From CAVVVS01 sp963751355 (GTDB taxonomy: Bacteria; Bacteroidota; Ignavibacteria; Ignavibacteriales; Ignavibacteriaceae): DNA of 64,000 nucleotides. The notes under the pieces were generated by a model, which saw only the letters and a program-made list of their open reading frames with translations, was not told where the DNA came from and ran no database searches. The position numbers and the translations under genes are program-made. The DNA lies in assembly GCA_963751355.1 (NCBI GenBank), contig CAVVVS010000055.1:7472-71471 (forward strand). Reading direction: 5' to 3'. This document shows, in pieces, positions 1 to 8,132 of this stretch. Positions within the stretch are counted from its first letter, which is position 1, and every line of letters begins with the position of its first letter.

Positions 1-700
1 TTTTTGTGCTTTCACCCTTGTAATGGATTATTTGAGTATTATGCACATAATAAACTTTATAACCTTCTTTTTGAATTCTATAACAAAGATCCAGATCTTC
101 ACCGTACATAAAAAATTGTTCGTCAAAACCCCCTACTTTTTGATAAACATCTCTTCGCATCATCATGAATGAACCTGAGATGGCATCTACTTCATATGTT
201 TTATTCTCATCCAGGTAAGTCAGATTGTAACGCGCAAACAGCCTGCTATTTGGGAAAAATGAACTTAATCCCGTTACCTTGCAAAACGAAGTCCATGGAC
301 CGGGGAAACTCCTTCTGCAAGCAAGCTGAAGGGTTCCGTCCGGATTTAAAATTTTGCAGCCGGCTAAACCTGCCTGAGGAGTTTTTTTAAAAAACGAAAT
401 CATCTCCTTAAAAGTATCTTCGCCGACCAGTGTGTCGGGATTTAACAGAAGGAGATAATCGCCTTTTGCAACAGACAGACCAATATTATTTGCTCTTCCG
501 AAGCCGAGATTTTCTTTATTAACAATTAAATTAATTCCGGGAAATTTTTCTTGAAGTAATTCTACACTGCCGTCATCGGAAGCATTATCCACAACAATTA
601 TTTCGTAATTTAATGCTGCGGCAGCTTTTTTTATGGAATGGAGTAAATTCTGAAGAAATTCTTTTACGTTATAATTAACAATTATAATGGATAGATCCAA
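1..700 (-). CDS. GT2 family glycosyltransferase (rhamnosyltransferase-like), cut by left edge
   Basis: The C-terminus runs off the window; about 233 codons are visible without a stop. The N-terminus reads LDLSIIIVNYNVKEF, followed by the nucleotide-sugar binding motif VDNASDDGS, the GFGRANNIG motif and LLLLNPDT, which carries the DxD-like metal site. Further on are GSFMMMRRDVY and GEDLDLCYR, and then HYKGES near the edge, all typical of WbbL-like GT2 enzymes that add sugars to lipid-linked glycans at the cytoplasmic face. The start is TTG at 700, preceded by AGGTG at a good distance and 8 bp after the stop of the upstream DPM1-like gene, so the two are probably cotranscribed. The exact sugar cannot be told from sequence. 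Confidence 0.88.
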   Translation of the reverse strand, partial: MDLSIIIVNYNVKEFLQNLLHSIKKAAAALNYEIIVVDNASDDGSVELLQEKFPGINLIVNKENLGFGRANNIGLSVAKGDYLLLLNPDTLVGEDTFKEMISFFKKTPQAGLAGCKILNPDGTLQLACRRSFPGPWTSFCKVTGLSSFFPNSRLFARYNLTYLDENKTYEVDAISGSFMMMRRDVYQKVGGFDEQFFMYGEDLDLCYRIQKEGYKVYYVHNTQIIHYKGESTK

Positions 701-708
701 AGTATCAC

Positions 709-1434
709 CTATTTTAGAAGACCCAATATACTTCTTATTCTAAGCTTCCAAACCATTAAGATTGCTTCCCGTACGATCTTCTTAGACATTTTAGAAGTTC
801 CTTTTACCCGGTCGTGGAAGATAATTGGTATTTCTGTTACTCTAAACCCCTTTTTCCAGGCTTTAAAAGTCATCTCAATCTGAAATGCATAACCATTCGA
901 AGCTATTCGATCAAGGTCTATGGCTTCCAGTACTTCGCGACGAAAACATTTATAACCTCCTGTGGCATCACAAACAGGCATTCCAGTTATATATTTGGTG
1001 TACCCATTGGCAAAATAACTTAGGAACAGTCTTTTAATAGGCCAGTTTACTACATTTACTCCCGTTTTATACCGGCTGCCTAAAACCAGGTCGCTATCTT
1101 TAATCGTTTTTAGAAAATTTTTAATCTCTTTAGGATCATGTGAATAATCAGCATCCATTTCAAATATATACGAATAATCGTTATTGAGCGCATACTTAAA
1201 GCCCGCCACATAAGCCGTACCGAGTCCCATCTTTTTTTCTCTTTTTAGTAGTTTTGCTCTTGGTTCCGACTTACTTAATTCTTCCACAAATGCAGCCGTT
1301 CCGTCCGGTGAGTTATCATCAACTATTAAAACATCAATTCCATTTTTGTACCTGTTGAGAATATCGGGGATCATTTTTTTAACGTTCTCAAGTTCGTTAT
1401 AAGTCGGAATAATTATTAAGGATTTTTCGTTCAT
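709..1434 (-). CDS. DPM1-like polyprenyl-phosphate glycosyltransferase (GT2)
   Basis: A 241-residue stand-alone GT2 of the dolichol/polyprenol-phosphate mannosyltransferase type. IIIPTYNELENV at the N-terminus, VDDNSPDGT near residue 40 and MDADYSHDP near residue 93 (the DxD metal motif) are the family signatures. LGSRY and GYAFQIEM follow, then a basic tail. There is no C-terminal membrane domain, so it should act at the inner face of the cytoplasmic membrane and move a sugar from NDP-sugar to a polyprenyl phosphate. It lies between the initiating transferase gene upstream and the edge GT2 downstream in the polysaccharide locus. The sugar could be mannose or glucose; this is not resolved. 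Confidence 0.9.
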   Translation of the reverse strand: MNEKSLIIIPTYNELENVKKMIPDILNRYKNGIDVLIVDDNSPDGTAAFVEELSKSEPRAKLLKREKKMGLGTAYVAGFKYALNNDYSYIFEMDADYSHDPKEIKNFLKTIKDSDLVLGSRYKTGVNVVNWPIKRLFLSYFANGYTKYITGMPVCDATGGYKCFRREVLEAIDLDRIASNGYAFQIEMTFKAWKKGFRVTEIPIIFHDRVKGTSKMSKKIVREAILMVWKLRIRSILGLLK

Positions 1435-1622
1435 AATATTATAATTATATCAGTTAATAATTTGTTACGGCGCATGGGCAAAAGCAAATAGAGCGACGTA
1501 TTTGTGTACTAAAATATTTTTTTCTGGACTTAAAAAATCTAATCATTCTGGTTGAAAGTCAATTACTTTTTCAGCCATTTATTTAACGGCTTTGTTAAAT
1601 ATCGGCTCCCTGAATCTGGTGC

Positions 1623-3026
1623 TTAACCATAGTGTCCTTTCCCGAAAAGGACTACAAATATAGTTCTAAACAAAATCTTAAAATCCATACGAAGCGACAT
1701 ATTCTCGATGTAAAACAAATCATACCGGAGTTTAGTTTTGACATCTTCGATGCTTTCATCATATTTATGTTTTACTTGAGCCCAGCCGGTTATTCCAGGT
1801 CTAACTTTTAACCTTCTTTTATAATATGGAATCTTTTCCGTTAACATTTCAACAAAATAAGGGCGTTCGGGGCGCGGACCGACAATACTCATCTCTCCCT
1901 TAAGTACGTTAAACATTTGAGGTAATTCATCTATTCTGACTTTTCGAATGAATTTTCCTACCCTTGTTATACGCGGATCATCTTTTTGCGACCAAATAGG
2001 GCCTGTATGCTTTTCAGCATCATGCCGCATTGATCTAAATTTAAGAATTTTGAATAATTCGCCGTTTAAGCCGCACCTATCTTGTGTAAAAAAAACAGAG
2101 CCTTTGCTTTCCAGTTTGATTGCAATCGAAGCTAAAATTGTAACAGGCATGGTAATAATGAGAATTAAAAGTGATACAACAATATCCAGTATTCTCTTTA
2201 ATTTTTTTTCCCATTCCGGCATTAACTCCGGCATAATATCTATAAGCGGTGTACCGTAAATTTGGGAAGTTTTTACCTGACCGCTTAAAATGGAGTAAAG
2301 GTCAGGTACAATTTTTAGTCCTACATCTTTAGTTTCACATTTTGAAATCAAATTTATAAGTGTATCATCATCACTTTTTTCCAAAGCCAGGATTACTTCT
2401 TTTATATTATATTTATCTATTAAATCAGAGATATTGTCAATAGTTCCTAAAGTACTCTCCCCATTGAACGAATTGTGACTATCAGTTGCAGTGACCGAGA
2501 CATGACCTACAACATCCAAACCGAGTGCAGGATGCTCAACCAACTGTTCACTAACTTCCTGTGCTTTAATATTCATACCCACAATCAGTGCTCTTTTTCT
2601 GCCGACACCTTTTATAAGGAGATTCCTCTGTACACTTCTAATGAGTATTCTCCCGGAACCGACCAATGTCAAAAAGAAGCCCCAATAAATAAATATAAAA
2701 ATACGGCTTGTAGGCGCAACATCATGAACATAATCATCGATAAAAATAATGAAAAACAGTACAAAAATTCCAAAGAAAGAAGCTTTAAATAAAGTCGAAA
2801 TTTCATCGAATCTTGAGGCCGCAAACCATGTACGGTACATCCCCACAAAGGTAAAAATCATTAACCAATAAAAGTAAATTACAAGCATCGGAGCGATGAA
2901 CTCAGGCCTGATCAGCAGACTAAACCAACCAGTCTGAACCCTAAGAGCATAATAAACAACCCAAGCAATGTTGATTGTTATGAAATCTGTACTAAGGATT
3001 AATAATCTTTCTAACTTCTTATTCAC
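1623..3026 (-). CDS. undecaprenyl-phosphate sugar phosphotransferase (WbaP/WcaJ-type)
   Basis: 467 residues. The first 120 hold about four hydrophobic segments. A CoA_binding_3-like cytoplasmic domain follows (VGRKRALIVGMN onward, about 140-250). After one more membrane segment near 275-300 comes the catalytic bacterial sugar transferase domain, with LKFRSMRHDAE, RITRVGKFIRKVRIDELPQ, GEMSIVGPRPERP and RPGITGWAQV. Enzymes of this family transfer a hexose-1-phosphate to undecaprenyl phosphate and start repeat-unit synthesis, which fits the flippase, polymerase and chain-length genes further on. Length and architecture are normal for the family. It faces a 400-bp spacer that separates it from the divergent GT9. 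The donor (glucose or galactose) is not evident. Confidence 0.93.
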   Translation of the reverse strand: MNKKLERLLILSTDFITINIAWVVYYALRVQTGWFSLLIRPEFIAPMLVIYFYWLMIFTFVGMYRTWFAASRFDEISTLFKASFFGIFVLFFIIFIDDYVHDVAPTSRIFIFIYWGFFLTLVGSGRILIRSVQRNLLIKGVGRKRALIVGMNIKAQEVSEQLVEHPALGLDVVGHVSVTATDSHNSFNGESTLGTIDNISDLIDKYNIKEVILALEKSDDDTLINLISKCETKDVGLKIVPDLYSILSGQVKTSQIYGTPLIDIMPELMPEWEKKLKRILDIVVSLLILIITMPVTILASIAIKLESKGSVFFTQDRCGLNGELFKILKFRSMRHDAEKHTGPIWSQKDDPRITRVGKFIRKVRIDELPQMFNVLKGEMSIVGPRPERPYFVEMLTEKIPYYKRRLKVRPGITGWAQVKHKYDESIEDVKTKLRYDLFYIENMSLRMDFKILFRTIFVVLFGKGHYG

Positions 3027-3429
3027 AACTCATCAGATATTATTTAAATAACTTAAATCATCTGCAAAAATAAGCATTTGTGCAATGGAGACAAGTTATT
3101 TATTTAAGTTTTTTAGTTCTGCTTCAAGATAATTTGCAAAATCATTAACTATTTTCTCCCAGCTAAGTAAAATTATGTTAATATTTAAATTACGATAGTT
3201 AATCAGAATAAATGTAACCCTTTTAGAATTGATACAATCGCATAATTGCTTTTATTAAATTTCAATTAATTTCAGATAAAATTGGCGCTAATTTCATAAA
3301 TATTAATTTTGGTTCTATATTTTTTATAATATCTAATAAATATAAATAAAATAGGAATAGAATATTATATTATTTATTTTAAAAAATCATTAATTTTAAT
3401 AAAAAATTTATAATTCATTATAAAATGAA
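3027..3429. other. divergent intergenic spacer, very AT-rich
   Basis: About 400 bp between two divergent genes, so it should hold promoters for both; I could not fix any with confidence. The part from 3171 to 3429 is almost pure A/T. The part next to the WbaP-type gene contains a short coding relic, listed separately. No hairpin with a U-run and no tRNA was seen. Confidence 0.6.
3096..3170 (-). pseudogene. relic of a glycosyltransferase C-terminus
   Basis: Read on the minus strand, this stretch gives ILLSWEKIVNDFANYLEAEL followed by KNLNK and a TAA stop at 3098-3096. SWEKI followed by an acidic helix is the usual end of GT4 glycosyltransferases. Upstream the reading frame dissolves into A/T-rich sequence and no start is present. 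I read it as the 3' end left after deletion of a glycosyltransferase gene in this locus. The call rests on about 25 codons, so chance resemblance is possible. Confidence 0.45.
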
Positions 3430-4488
3430 ATGATAATTCATACAGATTGTTTATACTATAAAGGTGACATACCTTGCTCGCCTCATAAAAAATTTGGTTA
3501 CCATTGTGATAAATGCCCAGAGTATAAAAAAATTTCTCATAAAATTCTGATAATTAAACTCGGTGCTATTGGGGATGTTATAAGAACTACTCCTTTATTG
3601 AGAAAGTTAAGAGAAGAATTCCCGGATGCACAAATTTCATGGCTGACTTATTCCCCATCCATTTTAAGTGAACAGTGGGTAAACAGAATATTGCCTGTAA
3701 ATGTGGAAAATGTAGAACTAATTAAACAAATTGAATATGATTGGCTTATTAATCTGGACAAAGATATACTCGCAATAACACTCACAAATCAGATAGCTGC
3801 AAAGAAAAAGTCCGGCTTTACAATCGATGAATACGCTCATGCAAAACCAATCTCATCAGAAGCTGAAGAACACAAGTGGCTAACCGGTTTATTCGATGAC
3901 TTGAACAAAGAAAACACGAATCATTATGTTGAAGAAATATTTGATATTTGTGGATATAAGTTCAATAATGAAGAATATATACTTGAAGTTGAACCTTCCG
4001 GTCAAAAATGGGATATTGATAAAACAAAAAAAATCATCGGATTAAATACCGGATGCGGAGGCAGATGGGTTTCACGTCTTTGGAAGACAGAATATTGGAT
4101 AAAACTTGCCAAAGATTTACTTGCGGATGGATATGAAGTTATATTACTTGGAGGTGAGCAAGAGGATATACGAAATAAAGAAATACAAAAAGCCAGCGGC
4201 GCAAAATATTTTGGATATTACCCATTAAAGGTATTTATGGATCTGCTTAATCAATGTGATACAGTTGTTACTGCAGTAACTATGGCTATGCATTTAGCAG
4301 TTGGATTAAAAAAGAGACTTATTTTATTTAATAATATTTTTAACAAAAACGAATTTTATCTGTACAATAGAGGCAATATTTTAGAACCGGATTTTGATTG
4401 CGATTGCTACTATTCCCCGGTTTGCCCTAATGACTGCATGCAGTATTTATACCCGGAAAAAGTAAAAAAAGCTGTAGAAAGTTTGTAA
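3430..4488 (+). CDS. GT9 (heptosyltransferase-like) glycosyltransferase with cysteine clusters
   Basis: 352 residues with the two-Rossmann GT-B fold of GT9. The first domain begins ILIIKLGAIGDVIRTTPLL at about residue 40, the classic heptosyltransferase entry motif. The donor-side domain begins IIGLNTGCGGRWVSRLW near residue 200 and continues to LLGGEQED and MHLAVGLKK. An unusual N-terminal extension carries Cys7, Cys16, Cys26 and Cys29, ending in HCDKCPEY. The C-terminus carries a second cluster in CDCYYSPVCPNDC. These could bind metal or form disulfides; that is inference. The sequence suggests addition of heptose or a related sugar to a lipid-linked glycan. It is alone on the plus strand and converges on the broken GT4 gene. 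Confidence 0.87.
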   Translation: MIIHTDCLYYKGDIPCSPHKKFGYHCDKCPEYKKISHKILIIKLGAIGDVIRTTPLLRKLREEFPDAQISWLTYSPSILSEQWVNRILPVNVENVELIKQIEYDWLINLDKDILAITLTNQIAAKKKSGFTIDEYAHAKPISSEAEEHKWLTGLFDDLNKENTNHYVEEIFDICGYKFNNEEYILEVEPSGQKWDIDKTKKIIGLNTGCGGRWVSRLWKTEYWIKLAKDLLADGYEVILLGGEQEDIRNKEIQKASGAKYFGYYPLKVFMDLLNQCDTVVTAVTMAMHLAVGLKKRLILFNNIFNKNEFYLYNRGNILEPDFDCDCYYSPVCPNDCMQYLYPEKVKKAVESL

Positions 4489-4508
4489 TCAATATATCGA
4501 GAATATAA

Positions 4509-5745
4509 TCAGTCTTTGTTAAGATTTTTAATAATATTTTGAAGCTTCTCGGCTTGAATACGTCTGTCAAAATTCTTTTTTACAAATTCTCTTCCGCTTT
4601 GACCTAATCCATTAAGTTTGCTTGGTTCATTTATAATGCTCTTTAAAACATTTTTATATTCACCAATGTTCCCTGCTTCCACTAACAATCCGGCTTTGCA
4701 CTGCATAAAAAGGTTTGATATTTCCGATTCAAAATTTGCTGAAAGTAAAACCGGTGTTGCAGCAGCCCAGCTTTCAAAGCATTTTACGGGTGTATTTCCT
4801 CCGGTATCGTGCTCGATCTTTTTTCGCGGAATCAAGCTCAGATCCGATGCAGCAACTAACTTGGCAAGTTCATCTGTATTTAGTGAATCTATACATAGAT
4901 AATCAATTTTACCTTCAATTTCATCTAACAAATTTTTTCTGTTATCGCCGCTTCCCACTAATATCAAATAAAATTTATCACGAAGATAAGTTAAATCTTT
5001 TAGTGATTGAGCCAAAGTTTCGATATCATTCATTCCATAATTAAATGATCCAAAGTAGATTGATACCAGTTTATTTTTGGGCACATGATATTTTTCGCGT
5101 ATAATTTCTTTTTCTTCATTGCTCAGGGGTTTGAATACCGTTGTATCTGCACCGTTAAAGATGATTTCAATCTTTGATTCGGGAATCCCTTTTTTAAGTA
5201 AATTTTGTTTATCTCCCTTTGCAGTTACCAGAATTATTGAAGCCGACTTCATAATAAATTGTTCAATCTTCTTTAAAAAATTAACAACAAAATTATTATT
5301 TAATAGTCCTAATTCAATCCCGATGTCCGGCCAGATATCCCGTAAATCCAATATGAATTTTTTTTGCTTAATTTTTGCTAAAATAGCTGCCGTAAAAGCC
5401 GTTGAAATGGGGGGAGAGGATGTTAAAATAACATCGGGTTTGAAATTATTAAAGATACCGAATAATAAAAGTATAATATTATAAGATAAATATGAAACAG
5501 CTCTCTTTAGTAATGAATGTTTTTTAGGGAGAAAAACAGGTAGGTAATAAACATCTCTCAATTTATCTCTAAAAAATAGTTTATCATAACCTTCATAAAA
5601 ATGATTTTCAGGATAATTAGGTAACGGTGTGTAAATTGCAATTATATTATCCTTATTCTTTTAAAGTCTTTACTAAATATTGCATCCTTAATGATGCAGC
5701 ACCGATCTCTGGATAATAAAAATGAGAGCAAAATAATATTTTCAT
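4509..5745 (-). pseudogene. GT4 glycosyltransferase (WbuB-like) interrupted by a frameshift
   Basis: The long frame (5561 down to 4509, 350 codons) has a GT-B glycosyltransferase body: TSSPPISTA, LDLRDIWPD, a long donor domain and SLIPRKK followed by TPVKCFESWAAATPVLLSA. It lacks a proper N-terminus. The missing part lies upstream in another frame: ATG at 5745 starts MKILFCSHFYYPEIGAAS, which runs to LVKTLKE and a TAA at 5655-5653. The main frame then resumes with KDNIIAIYTPLPNYPENHFY. One lost base in the A-run near 5653-5661 explains the break and gives about 411 residues. The gene is therefore inactivated unless this is a base-calling error. Neighbours on the minus strand are also glycan genes. 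Confidence 0.82.
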
Positions 5746-5883
5746 AAATTAAATTGTTGCAAATACCGATATAATTACTTATTCGTTTTCAAGAAATTTT
5801 ATTTTTAAATCAATCGTAAATTTAGTAAATATATATGGAATTAACCATTTCACGTTTCAACATTTAAAATGATAAGATTCAGA

Positions 5884-6633
5884 CTAAACTTTTTCAGGAT
5901 CAGATAAAATTAGAACAACTTGCCAAGCATATTTCCGTAAAAAGGGAAGTGAAAACAAAAACTTATCGATTTTTCCAAATGCATTCAATAAAGGTGTAAA
6001 GAAAACGGAATTTCTAATTGGAACGGCAAAAAGTGTTGTAAAATGGAAATAATTAATTTCCAATTTCTTAAAATTCTTTTTTAAGGAATGTATCTCTTTT
6101 ATTTTTAAAGGATGTTCATCTTCAGTTCTAAAATTTGGGGTAAATTTTCTATATAAATTTATGAATGGATTATGACCTAAAGGCTCAATAAAAACTGCTT
6201 TCCCTTCGGAGTTAAGTACTCTTGCTAATTCAGGCAGCACTTTAGATAAATCCAAATGATGAAGAATAGAAGCACCGAAAATAATGTCAAATTTATTCTC
6301 ATTAAATTCCAAACTTTCAGCATTCATTACTTAGAATTCCGGTGGATTGCTAAAATTACTCTTATCCACAATTTCTTTTGCTTTTGATATAGCCACTTCC
6401 GAAATATCAATACCAGTAATTATGCCGCCTTTTTCGGCTATATCGATTGATTTATCCCCTTTCCCGCAGCCTAACTCAAGTACTTTTTTGTTTAATACGC
6501 TTGTTAAGATATTATTGAAGAAGCATTCCCTACTCCTTTTTTCGATTGAATAATATTTCCAGGCTGATTCACGTGTTTCTTTGCTGAAACGTTTATTATG
6601 AAATTTTTTTCCCCTTAATATTTTTTCGTCCAA
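5884..6633 (-). pseudogene. class I SAM methyltransferase with an in-frame stop
   Basis: Two consecutive segments in the same frame. The first, from a TTG at 6633 with a good AGAGG site ahead, encodes MDEKILRGKKF and the SAM-binding motif VLELGCGKGDKSIDIAEKGG, and ends with PPEF and a TAA at 6333-6331. The frame continues directly as VMNAESLEFNENKFDIIFGA and then ILHHLDL (motif IV) to a normal end at 5884. Together they give about 249 residues, a usual Methyltransf_11 size. The stop falls between two conserved motifs, so a truncated product would be inactive. It is either a nonsense mutation or a sequencing error. Substrate unknown, probably a glycan sugar. Confidence 0.8.
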
Positions 6634-6680
6634 TTTTGCCTCTCTTGAATTTTTAGTATAATATCTTCTGCAAACATTTA

Positions 6681-7886
6681 TCAGTTTTTTTCTATTAACT
6701 CTTTATAAACACATTCAAATTTAGCAGAAATAATTTCCCATGTAAAATGAGATTTTATAAATTCTTTCCCGTTTTCTATTATTTTGTTCGTTTCAAATTT
6801 TCCATCAAAAAACTCAGATGTTTTTTTAACAAATTCATCTTTTGTATCAGCTATCAGTAAATGTTTTTTATCTTCGACATTCAAACCTTCCTTACCTATC
6901 GATGTTGTAATAATCGGCTGTCCGGTTGCCAGCATCTCAATTATTTTTATTCTTATCCCGCCTCCGATACGCAAAGGAACAATTGCAAGTGCTTTATCCT
7001 CTATTGCTTTCCAGATATCATCTACGAAACCAACAACTGAAATATTTTGCCTAAGCTGAACTGGAACGGGAAAATTTTTTGTGTTCCCTCCGCCATAAAT
7101 ATACAATTTAGTTTCCGGATATCTATTTATTATTTCAGGGAAAATATCATTTACGAACCAATTGAGTCCATCATAGTTAGGGAACCAGTCTGTATGCCCT
7201 ATATGGATTAATGTATGCGGTTTACTTTTACTTCTTTTATAATCAAGTAAATGTATATCAACTCCGGCAGGTATTATGGTAGTCTTAATGTCGGGATTTA
7301 TTTCGAGCAGTTTTTGTTCATCTAACCTGCTGATCATAATACATTTATCGAATTTTGATAATACAGCCGGTTCATATTCTAAGAATTTTAAATATTGTTT
7401 TTTTGCAAAATTTTTTAAAAAAATATTTTTTTGCTTTTCATAAAAACGCATCATAATCTGCATTTCAAGGTTATGCTCTCTTAAACAAACCGGTGCAGAA
7501 GTATGCTTTCTTATTTCATCAATTACCCATCCCATATGAAGATGATCTATATGAATCACATCTACTTTATTCGTTTTAAAAAAATCAGACAAAAATTCTT
7601 TCATTTCTTTTCTTATGTACTTTGAAATATTGTACGGGATAGGAGAAGAATAATTTTTTAAAGCTCCAACTACATTATTATCTGTTTGTACATCAAGTAA
7701 ATGCGGATTACATATTTTCTTTAATTCCTTAATTGAATATTCATAATCGCTATGTTTCCGGTAACAAACAAAATCAATTTGGTGTCCCCTTTCAAATAAA
7801 CCTTTCGTTATGCCGTAGATGCCAATTTTTCCACCGTCTGTAGGAGGCACTGGAACCTGGGGTGCTATTTGTAAAATTCTCATCAA
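6681..7886 (-). CDS. GT4 family glycosyltransferase
   Basis: 401 residues, GT-B fold. The N-terminus MMRILQIAPQVPVPPTDGGK is the usual acceptor-domain opening with a G-rich loop. The acceptor domain includes DVIHIDHLHMGW. The donor domain begins near residue 225 with TLIHIGHTDWFPNYDGLNWF. The catalytic E/E region is replaced here by IVPLRIGGGIRIKIIEMLAT with GQPIITT, the signature of a subfamily active on polyprenyl-linked oligosaccharides. It is the only intact GT4 in the locus. It is followed after about 50 bp by the broken methyltransferase, with which it was probably cotranscribed. Confidence 0.9.
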   Translation of the reverse strand: MMRILQIAPQVPVPPTDGGKIGIYGITKGLFERGHQIDFVCYRKHSDYEYSIKELKKICNPHLLDVQTDNNVVGALKNYSSPIPYNISKYIRKEMKEFLSDFFKTNKVDVIHIDHLHMGWVIDEIRKHTSAPVCLREHNLEMQIMMRFYEKQKNIFLKNFAKKQYLKFLEYEPAVLSKFDKCIMISRLDEQKLLEINPDIKTTIIPAGVDIHLLDYKRSKSKPHTLIHIGHTDWFPNYDGLNWFVNDIFPEIINRYPETKLYIYGGGNTKNFPVPVQLRQNISVVGFVDDIWKAIEDKALAIVPLRIGGGIRIKIIEMLATGQPIITTSIGKEGLNVEDKKHLLIADTKDEFVKKTSEFFDGKFETNKIIENGKEFIKSHFTWEIISAKFECVYKELIEKN

Positions 7887-8132
7887 AATTAAATTTAGGT
7901 TCGAAATAAATATTAAGTTTTAAAATTACGAAAATTATTTTGAAAAATTTTTATTCTATAGATATTCTTACACAATCCTTCTGTATTTATCCAATTGTGA
8001 TAAAATTTTGATTATTTTGTTCTTTTTAATTTTGTTTCATTTTACTCGATAATTCCTTATATTATATGCGCTTAAATAAGCATTATATAAACTTGATAAA
8101 AGGGAATTATTCTTTTTAATAGGGGTTTCTCG

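Noticed and set aside
169..390. A 73-codon open frame on the plus strand at the left edge
   Set aside because: It is opposite the GT2 glycosyltransferase whose motifs run through the whole stretch on the minus strand.
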